This document shows positions 44,223 through 53,016 of a stretch of DNA of 64,000 bases, piece after piece. Position numbers and translations under genes: made by a program. Under the pieces are notes generated by a model, which ran no database searches, had not been told where the DNA came from, and saw only the letters and a program-made list of their open reading frames with translations. Every line of letters begins with the position of its first letter. Within the stretch, counting starts at the first letter, position 1. The stretch is from Hyunsoonleella jejuensis. GTDB taxonomy: Bacteria; Bacteroidota; Bacteroidia; Flavobacteriales; Flavobacteriaceae. Location of the stretch: positions 1 to 64,000 of the forward strand of contig NZ_FOFN01000003.1 of the NCBI RefSeq assembly GCF_900111025.1. The letters are read 5' to 3'.

Positions 44223-47072
44223 TTACGCCTCAGCATAATCCTCAATCGGTGCACAGGTACAGATTAAATTTCGGTCGCCATAGGCATCGTCTACACGTCT
44301 AACCGTTGGCCAGAATTTATTAGAACGTATATATTCCAAAGGAAATGCAGCTTTTTCTCTTGAATAAGGAAAATACCATTCATCTGAAGTTATCATCTCC
44401 AAAGTATGCGGTGCATTTTTTAGAACATTATTAGGTTCATCTGCAGAAACAGTATCAATTTCATATTTGATGGAAATCATAGCATCACAAAAACGATCAA
44501 TTTCTTCTTTGCTTTCGCTTTCTGTAGGCTCAATCATCATGGTTCCTGCAACAGGGAATGAAACTGTAGGCGCATGAAAACCATAATCCATTAAACGTTT
44601 GGCAATGTCTGTAACCTCAATGCCATGTTCTTTGAATGGTCTGCAATCAATAATCATTTCATGCGCAGCTCTACCTTTTTCACCAGAGTATAAGGTATTA
44701 TAATGCCCTTCTAATCTATGTTTTATATAATTTGCATTTAGGATGGCAACTTTGGTAGATTCAGTTAACCCTTGTGCTCCTAACATTTTTATGTAACCGT
44801 ACGAGATCAAACATGCCAGAGCAGAACCAAAAGGTGCCGCGGAAATTGCGGTAATGGCATCTTTCCCGCCAGTTTCAATAACTGGATTTCCAGGTAAAAA
44901 TGGCGCCAATTGTTTTGCAACACAAATAGGTCCAACACCAGGGCCACCACCACCGTGAGGAATGGCAAAAGTTTTATGAAGGTTGAGGTGACAAACGTCT
45001 GCGCCTATATTTCCAGGGTTTGTTAATCCCACTTGGGCATTCATGTTGGCACCATCCATATACACTTGTCCGCCATTATCGTGGACAATTTGAGTAATCT
45101 CTCTAATGGCAGATTCATAAACGCCATGAGTTGATGGATATGTTACCATTAAAGCAGCAAGATTATCTTTGTGCAATTCTGCTTTTTCCCGTAAATCATC
45201 AACATCTATATTGCCTTCTTCTGTAGATTTGGTAACTACCACTTTCATACCGGCCATAACAGCACTGGCAGGATTTGTACCGTGCGCAGAGGAAGGAATT
45301 AAGCAAATATTTCTATGATGATCCCCACGTGATTCATGGTATGCTTTTATCACCATAAGTCCAGCAAATTCACCTTGAGCTCCAGAATTTGGTTGCAAGG
45401 ATGTGGCTGCAAAACCTGTAATTTCGGTCAATTGGTCTTCTAAGGCTTTTAAAACTTCTAAATATCCTTTAGCTTGTTTCAACGGTACAAAAGGATGAAT
45501 ATTTGCCCATTTAAAAATGCTTAACGGCAACATCTCAGAAGCGGCATTAAGTTTCATGGTGCAAGAGCCCAATGAAATCATCGAATGATTTAATGCCAAA
45601 TCCTTACGTTCTAAAGATTTGATATAGCGCATTAATTCGGTTTCAGAATGGTATTTATTAAAGACTTCCAAGGTTAGGAATTCTGAAGTTCTCGCCACTG
45701 TGTTATCAATATTATTTGCAGAAGAAACTTCAGAAATTTCAATAGTGTCTTTTTCTGCTGCTTCAGCGAAAATTGATATTAAGTAATTGATGTCCCTAAT
45801 AGATGTAGTTTCGTTAATTGAAATTGTTACCGTGTCTTTATTAGGATACCATAGATTAACTTTCTTTTCAGAAGCAATCTTTTTTATTTTTTTTGCTCTG
45901 GTTTTGATTTGAAGTGTGTCAAAAAACGATGTATTCATCTGTTCGTAGCCCAACGATTTTAAAACTTCAGCAAGTTTTGATGCTTTGTTATGAACATTGT
46001 TGGCAATAAATTCTAATCCTTTCGGACCATGATATACAACGTACATACTTGCCATAACCGCAAGTAAAACCTGTGCGGTACAAATGTTTGAAGTAGCTTT
46101 ATCGCGTTTAATGTGTTGCTCACGCGTTTGTAATGCCATACGTAAGGCGCGTTTGCCATCTGTGTCTTTGGTAACACCAATAATACGACCTGGAATATCA
46201 CGTTTATACGCTTCTTTAGTAGCAAAATATGCAGCATGAGGCCCACCATAGCCCATTGGAATACCGAAACGTTGGGTAGTTCCAACAACAACGTCTGCGC
46301 CAAATTTCCCCGGAGCTTCCAGTTTTACTAAACTTAAGATATCTGCAGCAACAGCTACTTTAATCTCTGCTGCGTTAGCTTTTTCAATAAAGGTTTTAAT
46401 ATCAGTAATTTGTCCATCTTTACCTGGATATTGTAAAATGGCCCCGAAAAATTCTGAAGAAAATTCAAAATCAGTTTCTTTTCCAACAACCAGTTCAATC
46501 CCAATAGGCGTTGAACGTGTTTGAAGAAGCGATAAGGTTTGAGGCAAAATTGCATCAGATACAAAAAACTTATTGACACCAGCTTTCTTCTGGGAACGAC
46601 TTCTAACAGCAAATAATAAACTCATGGCTTCTGCGGCCGCTGTACTTTCATCTAAAAGAGACGCATTAGCTAGCTCCATTCCGGTTAAATCGGTTACCAT
46701 GGTTTGGAAGTTTAAAAGCGCTTCTAATCTGCCTTGGGCAATTTCCGCTTGGTAAGGTGTGTAGGCTGTGTACCATCCTGGATTTTCCAAAATATTTCTT
46801 TGAATAACCGCAGGCATCACAGTTGGATGATAGCCTAAACCAATGTATGTCTTGCGAGCCTTGTTCTTTTTTGATAGTTCATGAATATGCAATAAATACT
46901 CATATTCGGTCATAGGCTCTTCTAAATTTAAGCCCTCTTTCAGACGTATGTCATCAGGAATCGTTTCATTTATTAACTCATTTAAAGTATTTAAACCTAT
47001 GGCTTCTAACATTAGTTTTTGGTCATCTTCACGCGGACCAATATGTCTCAGAGCAAAAGCATTTGTATTCAT
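44223..47072 (-). CDS. gcvP: Glycine dehydrogenase (decarboxylating), P protein
   Basis: A 949-residue pyridoxal-phosphate enzyme, the P protein of the glycine cleavage system, which decarboxylates glycine and passes aminomethyl to the lipoyl H protein. It is the single-chain form with two homologous halves. The N-half begins AFALRHIGPREDDQKLML and contains YTPYQAEIAQGRLEALLNFQ. The C-half has the PLP site LNLHKTFAIPHGGGGPG with the Schiff-base lysine near residue 700. The C-terminal DRNLICTCAPIEDYAEA is typical of bacteria. It is monocistronic; gcvT and gcvH are not in the window. Confidence 0.96.
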   Translation of the reverse strand: MNTNAFALRHIGPREDDQKLMLEAIGLNTLNELINETIPDDIRLKEGLNLEEPMTEYEYLLHIHELSKKNKARKTYIGLGYHPTVMPAVIQRNILENPGWYTAYTPYQAEIAQGRLEALLNFQTMVTDLTGMELANASLLDESTAAAEAMSLLFAVRSRSQKKAGVNKFFVSDAILPQTLSLLQTRSTPIGIELVVGKETDFEFSSEFFGAILQYPGKDGQITDIKTFIEKANAAEIKVAVAADILSLVKLEAPGKFGADVVVGTTQRFGIPMGYGGPHAAYFATKEAYKRDIPGRIIGVTKDTDGKRALRMALQTREQHIKRDKATSNICTAQVLLAVMASMYVVYHGPKGLEFIANNVHNKASKLAEVLKSLGYEQMNTSFFDTLQIKTRAKKIKKIASEKKVNLWYPNKDTVTISINETTSIRDINYLISIFAEAAEKDTIEISEVSSANNIDNTVARTSEFLTLEVFNKYHSETELMRYIKSLERKDLALNHSMISLGSCTMKLNAASEMLPLSIFKWANIHPFVPLKQAKGYLEVLKALEDQLTEITGFAATSLQPNSGAQGEFAGLMVIKAYHESRGDHHRNICLIPSSAHGTNPASAVMAGMKVVVTKSTEEGNIDVDDLREKAELHKDNLAALMVTYPSTHGVYESAIREITQIVHDNGGQVYMDGANMNAQVGLTNPGNIGADVCHLNLHKTFAIPHGGGGPGVGPICVAKQLAPFLPGNPVIETGGKDAITAISAAPFGSALACLISYGYIKMLGAQGLTESTKVAILNANYIKHRLEGHYNTLYSGEKGRAAHEMIIDCRPFKEHGIEVTDIAKRLMDYGFHAPTVSFPVAGTMMIEPTESESKEEIDRFCDAMISIKYEIDTVSADEPNNVLKNAPHTLEMITSDEWYFPYSREKAAFPLEYIRSNKFWPTVRRVDDAYGDRNLICTCAPIEDYAEA

Positions 47073-47099
47073 TCAAAGCAAAATTTATTATATAATTTG

Positions 47100-47107
47100 C
47101 AAAATTA
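47100..47107 (-). promoter_or_regulatory. -7 box before gcvP
   Basis: On the minus strand TAATTTTG (47107-47100) fits TAnnTTTG, 27 nt before the ATG at 47072. No clear -33 and no glycine riboswitch-like structure is visible in the ~105-bp spacer to the divergent gene. Confidence 0.4.
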
Positions 47108-47178
47108 GTGAATATCTGAAAGGTTTTATTGCAGAAAATCGAAAGTTTTTAACCATCCGATGCATTTATTAACACATT

Positions 47179-48027
47179 ATGTATTTTTACAAAGTGAAGG
47201 TCTTTAAACAAATTTTTAATTTTTACATAAATGCTAGTATTCATGTAGCATTAGCAGTATATGCACTTACATATGTTACCTTGTTGGAGTTTGGTATTCC
47301 ATATGATGAACCTGTGCTTTATTTTGTGTTTTACGCTACAATTACTGGATATAATTTTGTGAAATTTTTTGGGCTAGCTAAGTTTTATCACCGAAGTTTA
47401 GCGGGATGGTTAAAAGCTATACAGGTATTTTCGTTGTTATGCTTTGTTTTGATGTGCTATTACGTGGTGCAACTGCCTTCTAAAATATTAATTTATGTTG
47501 CTTTTTTTGGTATCATCACTTTTTTTTATGCTATACCGTTTCTGCCAAAACGGATATTTATTGATAAGCACCATAACTTAAGAAGTATTAGCGGTTTAAA
47601 AGTGTATGTAATTGCTTTGGTATGGACGGGTGTAACAGTGTTTTTGCCAGTGCTGAGTAATGATTTACCGATTAATACTGATATTATTATAACCGGAATT
47701 CAACGTTTCCTTTATGTCATTATTCTAATGTTACCTTTTGAAATTCGAGATTTAAAATTTGATAATTTAAGACTTTCTACAATACCTCAAAGCATAGGAG
47801 TAAGAGCCACAAAAATTATGGGTATAGTATTAGCGATTACCATTTTTTTAATGGAATTTTTTAAAGACGATTTATCTAAAAAATACATTTTGCCACTGGC
47901 ACTCACCTTAACTCTAACGGTAATTCTGGTACTGTACTCAAAAGTAAATCAAGGTAAATACTACAGTGCGTTCTGGGTAGAGGGTTTGCCAATAACGTGG
48001 CTACTGGCTGTGTTATTTTTTAGTTAG
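47179..48027 (+). CDS. UbiA-like polytopic membrane protein
   Basis: A 282-residue membrane protein with about eight hydrophobic helices, resembling the UbiA prenyltransferase superfamily. The second Asp-rich motif is recognisable near 195-214 (EIRDLKFDNLRLSTIPQSI), and LRSISGLKVYVIALVWTGVT resembles the central loop. At the place of the first NDxxDxxxD motif there is YNFVKFFGLAKF, with no aspartates. Either it is a diverged enzyme with altered chemistry or a non-catalytic relative. Substrate unknown. It is divergent from gcvP and overlaps the convergent anti-sigma gene by 8 nt. Confidence 0.65.
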   Translation: MYFYKVKVFKQIFNFYINASIHVALAVYALTYVTLLEFGIPYDEPVLYFVFYATITGYNFVKFFGLAKFYHRSLAGWLKAIQVFSLLCFVLMCYYVVQLPSKILIYVAFFGIITFFYAIPFLPKRIFIDKHHNLRSISGLKVYVIALVWTGVTVFLPVLSNDLPINTDIIITGIQRFLYVIILMLPFEIRDLKFDNLRLSTIPQSIGVRATKIMGIVLAITIFLMEFFKDDLSKKYILPLALTLTLTVILVLYSKVNQGKYYSAFWVEGLPITWLLAVLFFS

Positions 48028-48280
48028 AAACTTCGTTTAGAACTTTCTCAAATTCTTTCTTCATTTTAGTTTTTGTCGAAACGTCTAAACACTCAACATC
48101 AGCTTTTTTAATAGTTTTGGTAAGCTTGCTGTTGTTTGCAGTATATTTTCTGCAAGCCCTACAGTAAATTAAATGGATGTTTAGCTTAATTTTTTCCCAT
48201 AGCGTTGCATCATTATATTGTGTTTTATCACATGTATGGTTTGCTTCATCACAGGGCATTAAAATTTTAAACTTACTCAT
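48020..48280 (-). CDS. Putative zinc-binding anti-sigma protein
   Basis: An 86-residue protein without any membrane segment. It carries NIHLIYCRACRKY, that is H-x3-C-x2-C, the core of the zinc anti-sigma (ZAS) fold. Further possible ligands lie near the N-terminus (CDEANHTC). Lying 2 nt after the sigma factor gene on the same strand, it most likely binds and inhibits that sigma factor. The ATG at 48280 is preferred over a TTG at 48292 that lies inside the sigma gene. The tail is Lys/Glu-rich. Its end overlaps the convergent UbiA-like gene by 8 nt. Confidence 0.7.
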   Translation of the reverse strand: MSKFKILMPCDEANHTCDKTQYNDATLWEKIKLNIHLIYCRACRKYTANNSKLTKTIKKADVECLDVSTKTKMKKEFEKVLNEVSN

Positions 48281-48282
48281 AA

Positions 48283-48834
48283 TTAAAACCAATTTGTCTT
48301 AAGGCAATCTGCCATAGCAGTTCTTGCTCTATGGATAATTACCCAAAGGTTAGACGCTGTAATATTTAATTCATTACAAATCACCTCGGTTTCATAGTTT
48401 AAAATAGTTTTCATTTTAAACACATCAGCTTGTTTTTGTGGTAACTTGCCCAAACAGTCGTGTATGGCATCTCCTAACTCGCTGTTCTGTAAAGTGTCTT
48501 CAGCAGTTTTGTCAAAAGGATCTGCAACACGTTCCTCTAACCAATCGCCTTCACTTTCGTCATCAGTATAATTAATTCTTACTTCAGCTTTTCCTTTATT
48601 CGAATTAATTTTGCGGTAATGGTCGATAATTTTGCGCTTTAAAATAGAAATCAACCACGTGCGCTCACTGGCTTCACCCTTAAAGTTTTTCATAGACTTT
48701 AACCCAGCCAAAAACGTTTCCTGTACCAAATCTTGTGCAATCTCTCTATCACTAACACGCGTAATAGTGTAGTTAAAAAGGTAGTCGGAATAAAGGTCAA
48801 TCCACTTATTAGGATCAATTTTATGGTCTGGCAT
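48283..48834 (-). CDS. RNA polymerase sigma factor, ECF type
   Basis: A 183-residue sigma-70 family factor with only regions 2 and 4. Region 2 spans YSDYLFNYTITRVSDREIAQ and DLVQETFLAGLKSM, and region 4 spans LPQKQADVFKMKTI with the NELNITASNLWVIIHRARTA helix-turn-helix. It is separated by an acidic linker of ~50 residues. It would redirect RNA polymerase to an unknown stress or envelope regulon under control of the next gene, a zinc anti-sigma candidate. The ATG at 48834 is chosen because the longer TTG start (48861) lies inside the promoter box. Confidence 0.9.
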   Translation of the reverse strand: MPDHKIDPNKWIDLYSDYLFNYTITRVSDREIAQDLVQETFLAGLKSMKNFKGEASERTWLISILKRKIIDHYRKINSNKGKAEVRINYTDDESEGDWLEERVADPFDKTAEDTLQNSELGDAIHDCLGKLPQKQADVFKMKTILNYETEVICNELNITASNLWVIIHRARTAMADCLKTNWF

Positions 48835-48858
48835 TCGTGTAGCTCTTTTTTTGAAACC

Positions 48859-48866
48859 CAAAAATA
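48859..48866 (-). promoter_or_regulatory. -7 box before the ECF sigma gene
   Basis: Minus-strand TATTTTTG (48866-48859) fits the housekeeping TAnnTTTG box, 24 nt before the ATG at 48834. Confidence 0.45.
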
Positions 48867-48975
48867 CACTAAAAAAAATGAATATTAAACACTCTTTGTA
48901 AAATGATTAATTAGATAAAAGTAGTTTAGGAACATACAATACTTTTACAAGAACATGAATGAAGTTCCTATGAAA

Positions 48976-51012
48976 CTATTTCAACAACCCCGCCCGTTTT
49001 AACAAAGCCTCAGGTTTAGGTTCTTGCCCTCTAAAACGTTTGTAAAGTGTCATTGGGTTTTCCGTACCGCCTTTACTTAGCACATTATCTTTAAATTTAA
49101 CTGCTACCGCTTTATTGAAAATGCCCTTTTCCTTAAAATACTCAAAAGCATCGGCATCTAAAACTTCGGCCCATTTATAACTGTAATAGCCTGAAGAGTA
49201 GCCACCTTGAAAAATATGCGAAAAGGCAGTACTCATACAGTTTTCTGCAACATCAGGATAGAGTTTGGTGTTTTCAAAAGCTTTAGTTTCATGTGCTTTT
49301 ACGTCCTTAATATGGCTTGGGTCTGCACCATGCCAACTCATGTCTAGCAATCCAAAACTTAGTTGTCGTAAGGTTTGCATACCTTCATGGAAGGTGGCAG
49401 ATTCCTTTATTTTCTCGACTAAATCCATGGGGATAACTTCTCCGGTTTCGTAATGTGTAGCAAACAATTCCAAAGCTTCTTTCTCATAGCACCAATTTTC
49501 CATGATCTGACTTGGTAATTCTACAAAATCCCAATACACATTCGTTCCAGATAGACTAGGGTAGGTAGTATTTGCCAACATACCATGTAACGCATGTCCG
49601 AATTCGTGAAATAGCGTTGTAACTTCATTAAACGTTAGAAGTGAAGGTTTGGTTTTCGTTGGTTTTGTGAAATTGCAAACTATGGAAATGTGTGGTCTGC
49701 TATTTTCTCCATTTTTAACGAATTGTGGCTTGTAAACCGTCATCCACGCACCATTTCGTTTTCCTGGTCTTGGGAAATAATCAGCATAAAAAATGGCTAT
49801 AAAATCACCTTTTGAATTTGTGACTTTATATGTCAATACATCTTCATGGTATTTATCTATGGTATCAATTTCTTCAAAATGTAAATCGAATAATTTCTCT
49901 GCTATTTTAAAAGAACCATTAATGACATTTTCAAGTTTGAAATAAGGTTTTAATTTTTCATCATCTAGATTAAACAGTTTTTGTTTTAGTTTTTCAGAGT
50001 AATAGGCACCGTCCCATTTTTGAAGTTGTTCAATGCCGTCTGAATCTTTAGCAAAGCTTTTTAAATTTTTAAATTCTCGTTCTGCTGCAGGTTTAGCCTT
50101 TTCTAAAAGTTCATTTAAGAATTTTTGAACATTTTCAGGAGTTTCTGCCATACGTTCTTCTAAGACAAAATGCGCATGAGTACTGTAGCCTAAAAGATTA
50201 GCGCGTTGATGTCTCAAGTTTGCTATTTGCAAAACATTATTTTGATTGTCTAAATCATCCCCCTTAAACGCCTTGGCACCTGCCGCAACTGTTATTTTTT
50301 GTCGTAGTTCTCGATTATCGGCATAGGTAACAAACGGAATATAACTTGGGTAATCTAACGTAAATAACCAGCCTTCTTTCTCTTTGCTTTCTGCCAATTG
50401 TTTCGCAGCTTCTTTAGCGCCATCGGGCAATCCTGATAAATCGGCTTCATCGGTAATTAGCATTTCAAATTTGTTGGTTTCTGCTAAAACATTTTCTCCA
50501 AACTTCAATTTTAATTTACTTAACTTTTTATCTATTTCTCTAAGTTTTTCTTTCTTGTCTTTAGATAGATTGGCACCATTTCTAGAGAAACTTTTATACT
50601 TTTTATCAAGTAAAGTTATCTGTTCTGTAGTTAAATTAAGTGTTGTTTTTGAATCATAAACTGCTTTAACACGTTTAAATAAATCTTCATTCAACGTAAT
50701 ATCATTGCTAAATTCAGAAAGTAATGGTGATACCTCCTGAGCTATCTTTTGAATAGTTTCATTGGTTTCAGCTGAATTTAAATTGAAAAAAATACTCGAA
50801 ATTCTTTCAAGTTTCTCTCCAGAAAAATCAAGTGCTTCAATGGTGTTTTCAAAAGTTGGCGGCATCTTGTTGTCAACTATAGCATCAATTTCTGCTTTGG
50901 CGTCGGCAATAGCCTTTTTAAATGCAGGTAAATAATGGTCAGCTTTAATTTTAGAAAAAGGTGCAGTGTTATATGGTGTGTTAAAACCGGTTGTCGATGA
51001 ATACGCAATCAT
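48976..51012 (-). CDS. M3-family oligopeptidase (Dcp/PrlC-like)
   Basis: A 678-residue thimet-type zinc peptidase that cleaves short peptides. The zinc motif FHEFGHALHGM lies near residue 473. Other family blocks are YADYFPRPGKRNGAWMTVY upstream and FSHIFQGGYSSGYYSYKWAE, containing the substrate-binding Tyr and His residues. Size fits the peptidyl-dipeptidase Dcp/oligopeptidase A group (about 680 residues). No signal peptide is seen, so it is likely cytoplasmic and recycles peptides. It is last in a run of minus-strand genes but separated from purE by ~150 bp with a hairpin. Confidence 0.92.
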   Translation of the reverse strand: MIAYSSTTGFNTPYNTAPFSKIKADHYLPAFKKAIADAKAEIDAIVDNKMPPTFENTIEALDFSGEKLERISSIFFNLNSAETNETIQKIAQEVSPLLSEFSNDITLNEDLFKRVKAVYDSKTTLNLTTEQITLLDKKYKSFSRNGANLSKDKKEKLREIDKKLSKLKLKFGENVLAETNKFEMLITDEADLSGLPDGAKEAAKQLAESKEKEGWLFTLDYPSYIPFVTYADNRELRQKITVAAGAKAFKGDDLDNQNNVLQIANLRHQRANLLGYSTHAHFVLEERMAETPENVQKFLNELLEKAKPAAEREFKNLKSFAKDSDGIEQLQKWDGAYYSEKLKQKLFNLDDEKLKPYFKLENVINGSFKIAEKLFDLHFEEIDTIDKYHEDVLTYKVTNSKGDFIAIFYADYFPRPGKRNGAWMTVYKPQFVKNGENSRPHISIVCNFTKPTKTKPSLLTFNEVTTLFHEFGHALHGMLANTTYPSLSGTNVYWDFVELPSQIMENWCYEKEALELFATHYETGEVIPMDLVEKIKESATFHEGMQTLRQLSFGLLDMSWHGADPSHIKDVKAHETKAFENTKLYPDVAENCMSTAFSHIFQGGYSSGYYSYKWAEVLDADAFEYFKEKGIFNKAVAVKFKDNVLSKGGTENPMTLYKRFRGQEPKPEALLKRAGLLK

Positions 51013-51136
51013 AGTTTGATAAAAAAGTGTTAAAATTTAGATGTGTTATGCGTGCACAGTAATTTATTCGTAGCTTCGCGCTGATTTTTCAGAAGAGTTA
51101 AACTTTTAGCTCATAAGAATTATTGTTAATAGCTAA

Positions 51137-51164
51137 TGAAACCTCGGCTTTTTTGTCGAGGTTT
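51137..51164 (-). terminator. Hairpin after purE
   Basis: A 9-bp perfect stem (GAAACCTCG 51137-51145 with CGAGGTTTC 51156-51164) just past the purE stop. The T tract on the minus strand is poor, so termination is only possible. Confidence 0.4.
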
Positions 51165-51166
51165 CT

Positions 51167-51649
51167 CTATTTTAAATCCTTTGCTGATTCGTGCACTTTT
51201 ATTTTAAGCCCTTCTTTGTAAGCTACGACTTTATCTAATACACATTTATCGTGAGAACCAATAATTTGAGCAGCTAAAATCCCCGCGTTTTTTGCACCGT
51301 TTAAGGCTACTGTGGCAACGGGAACACCACCAGGCATTTGCAAAATGGACAGGACTGAATCCCAACCATCAATAGAGTTGCTGCTTTTTACAGGAACGCC
51401 AATAACAGGCAATGGCGATAGGGAAGCTATCATTCCTGGCAAATGTGCTGCACCACCAGCGCCAGCAATAACAACGCTAAAACCTCGGGTATGTGCATTT
51501 TTACCATAATCGAATAGTTTTTCGGGCGTGCGATGCGCTGATACAATATCAACTTCAACTTCAATATCAAAACCTTTTAAGATGTCTATCGCATCTTGCA
51601 TTACAGGAAGATCACTCTTGCTTCCCATAATTACACCTACTTTGCTCAT
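51167..51649 (-). CDS. purE: 5-(carboxyamino)imidazole ribonucleotide mutase
   Basis: A 160-residue enzyme that turns N5-CAIR, made by PurK, into CAIR in purine synthesis. VGVIMGSKSDLPVM (4-17) is the PurE N-terminal signature. VSAHRTPEKLFDYG holds the catalytic His, and IAGAGGAAHLPGMIAS and GVPVKSS complete the active site. Length is standard for class I PurE. It is downstream of purK on the same strand with an ~83-bp gap, so both work in one step pair and are likely cotranscribed. Confidence 0.96.
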   Translation of the reverse strand: MSKVGVIMGSKSDLPVMQDAIDILKGFDIEVEVDIVSAHRTPEKLFDYGKNAHTRGFSVVIAGAGGAAHLPGMIASLSPLPVIGVPVKSSNSIDGWDSVLSILQMPGGVPVATVALNGAKNAGILAAQIIGSHDKCVLDKVVAYKEGLKIKVHESAKDLK

Positions 51650-51732
51650 AAATTCAAAATTTTAAAATTCTAAAGTCCAAAATCCAAAGAATACCATTAG
51701 GTGATTGGAATTTGGTTTATAGTTGTTGTGAT

Positions 51733-52887
51733 TTACTCACTAATTACTTTTATCGATTGTTTTACTTCTTCAGCAACGCGACGCGCTTCATTTAAATTCT
51801 CATTCACTATAGTAACATGTCCCATTTTTCGAAACGGTCGGGTTTGTTTCTTGCCATAAATATGTGGCGTAACGCCCTCCATGGTCATTATTTTTTCTAT
51901 ATTTTCATATACTACATTGCCTGTATGGCCTTCAGCACCTACTAAATTTACCATAACGCCCCCAACTTTACTATCGGTTCTACCTAAAGGCAAATCTAAA
52001 ATGGCTCGTAAGTGTTGTTCAAATTGAGAGGTGTAACTTGCCTCTATAGTTTGGTGGCCAGAATTGTGTGGTCTTGGAGCAACTTCGTTTATTAAAATAG
52101 AATCGTCTTTAGTTTGAAACATTTCGACTGCTAATAATCCCACATGGTTAAAAGCTTTCGAAACATTAAGCGCTACTTGTCTGGCTTTATTAGCAACGTC
52201 ATCAGAAATTCTAGCGGGACAAATCACATATTCCACTTGATTAGCTTCTGGATGAAATTCCATTTCTACCACGGGAAACGTTTTTGTGTCTCCAGATGCA
52301 TTGCGCGCCACAATTACCGCCAACTCGTTCTTAAAAGGCACAAGTTCTTCAGCAATACATTCGCCCTTTGGCAAGTTTTCTAAATCTGATAATTGGCGCA
52401 CTACTTTTACACCATTGCCATCGTATCCAAATTGGGCTGCTTTCCAAACGAATGGCAATTCCAATCCACCATTATTTATTGCATCTTCAATTTCAGATAA
52501 ATAGGCAAACCTAGAAAAAGGCGCAGTAGGCAACTCGTTATCAACATAAAATAATTTTTGTTTTGCTTTATTCTGGATGGTGCGTAATGTTCTGGATGAC
52601 GGATATACTTTTATGCCTTCTTTTTCGAGAGCTTCCAAAGCATCAACATTTACATTTTCAATTTCAATGGTTAAAACATCAACCTGTTTTCCAAAATTAT
52701 AAACGGCATCATAATCCATTAAGTCACCCAAATGAAATTCATCACAGGCAATTTTACATGGTGCAGCATCACTAGCTTCCAACACACAAGTATAAATATC
52801 AAACTTTCTTGTGTTGTACAATAACATTTTGCCTAATTGTCCGCCACCGAGAATGCCTAATTTAAAATCTGAAGAAAAATAATTCAT
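51733..52887 (-). CDS. purK: 5-(carboxyamino)imidazole ribonucleotide synthase
   Basis: A 384-residue ATP-grasp enzyme that carboxylates AIR to N5-CAIR using ATP and bicarbonate. FKLGILGGGQLGKMLLYNTR opens the N-terminal domain. VLTIEIENVNVDALEALE, GYDGNGVKVV, the AEELVPFKNELAVIVARN loop and NEVAPRPHNSGH with the metal ligands are all present. It is the first gene of the purK-purE pair and divergent from the hpt-adk fusion; both are purine genes, so the shared 129-bp spacer may coordinate them. Confidence 0.95.
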   Translation of the reverse strand: MNYFSSDFKLGILGGGQLGKMLLYNTRKFDIYTCVLEASDAAPCKIACDEFHLGDLMDYDAVYNFGKQVDVLTIEIENVNVDALEALEKEGIKVYPSSRTLRTIQNKAKQKLFYVDNELPTAPFSRFAYLSEIEDAINNGGLELPFVWKAAQFGYDGNGVKVVRQLSDLENLPKGECIAEELVPFKNELAVIVARNASGDTKTFPVVEMEFHPEANQVEYVICPARISDDVANKARQVALNVSKAFNHVGLLAVEMFQTKDDSILINEVAPRPHNSGHQTIEASYTSQFEQHLRAILDLPLGRTDSKVGGVMVNLVGAEGHTGNVVYENIEKIMTMEGVTPHIYGKKQTRPFRKMGHVTIVNENLNEARRVAEEVKQSIKVISE

Positions 52888-52919
52888 TAGTAACTTTAAA
52901 ATAACAGGTTAAAGATGCA

Positions 52920-52927
52920 CAAAAATA
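52920..52927 (-). promoter_or_regulatory. -7 box before purK
   Basis: Minus-strand TATTTTTG (52927-52920) fits TAnnTTTG, 33 nt before the purK ATG. It faces away from the hpt-adk box at 52994-53001. Confidence 0.5.
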
Positions 52928-52993
52928 CACTTAAATAATAAATTGTGTAACCAAATCGTAAATCAAAACCTCGCAAAACGCAAATCATTTATT

Positions 52994-53001
52994 TATCTTT
53001 G
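52994..53001 (+). promoter_or_regulatory. -7 box before hpt-adk
   Basis: TATCTTTG fits TAnnTTTG perfectly and ends 15 nt before the ATG at 53017. An in-frame TTG at 52999 lies inside the box and is therefore not the start. Confidence 0.6.
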
Positions 53002-53016
53002 CATTTTTCAAACCAA

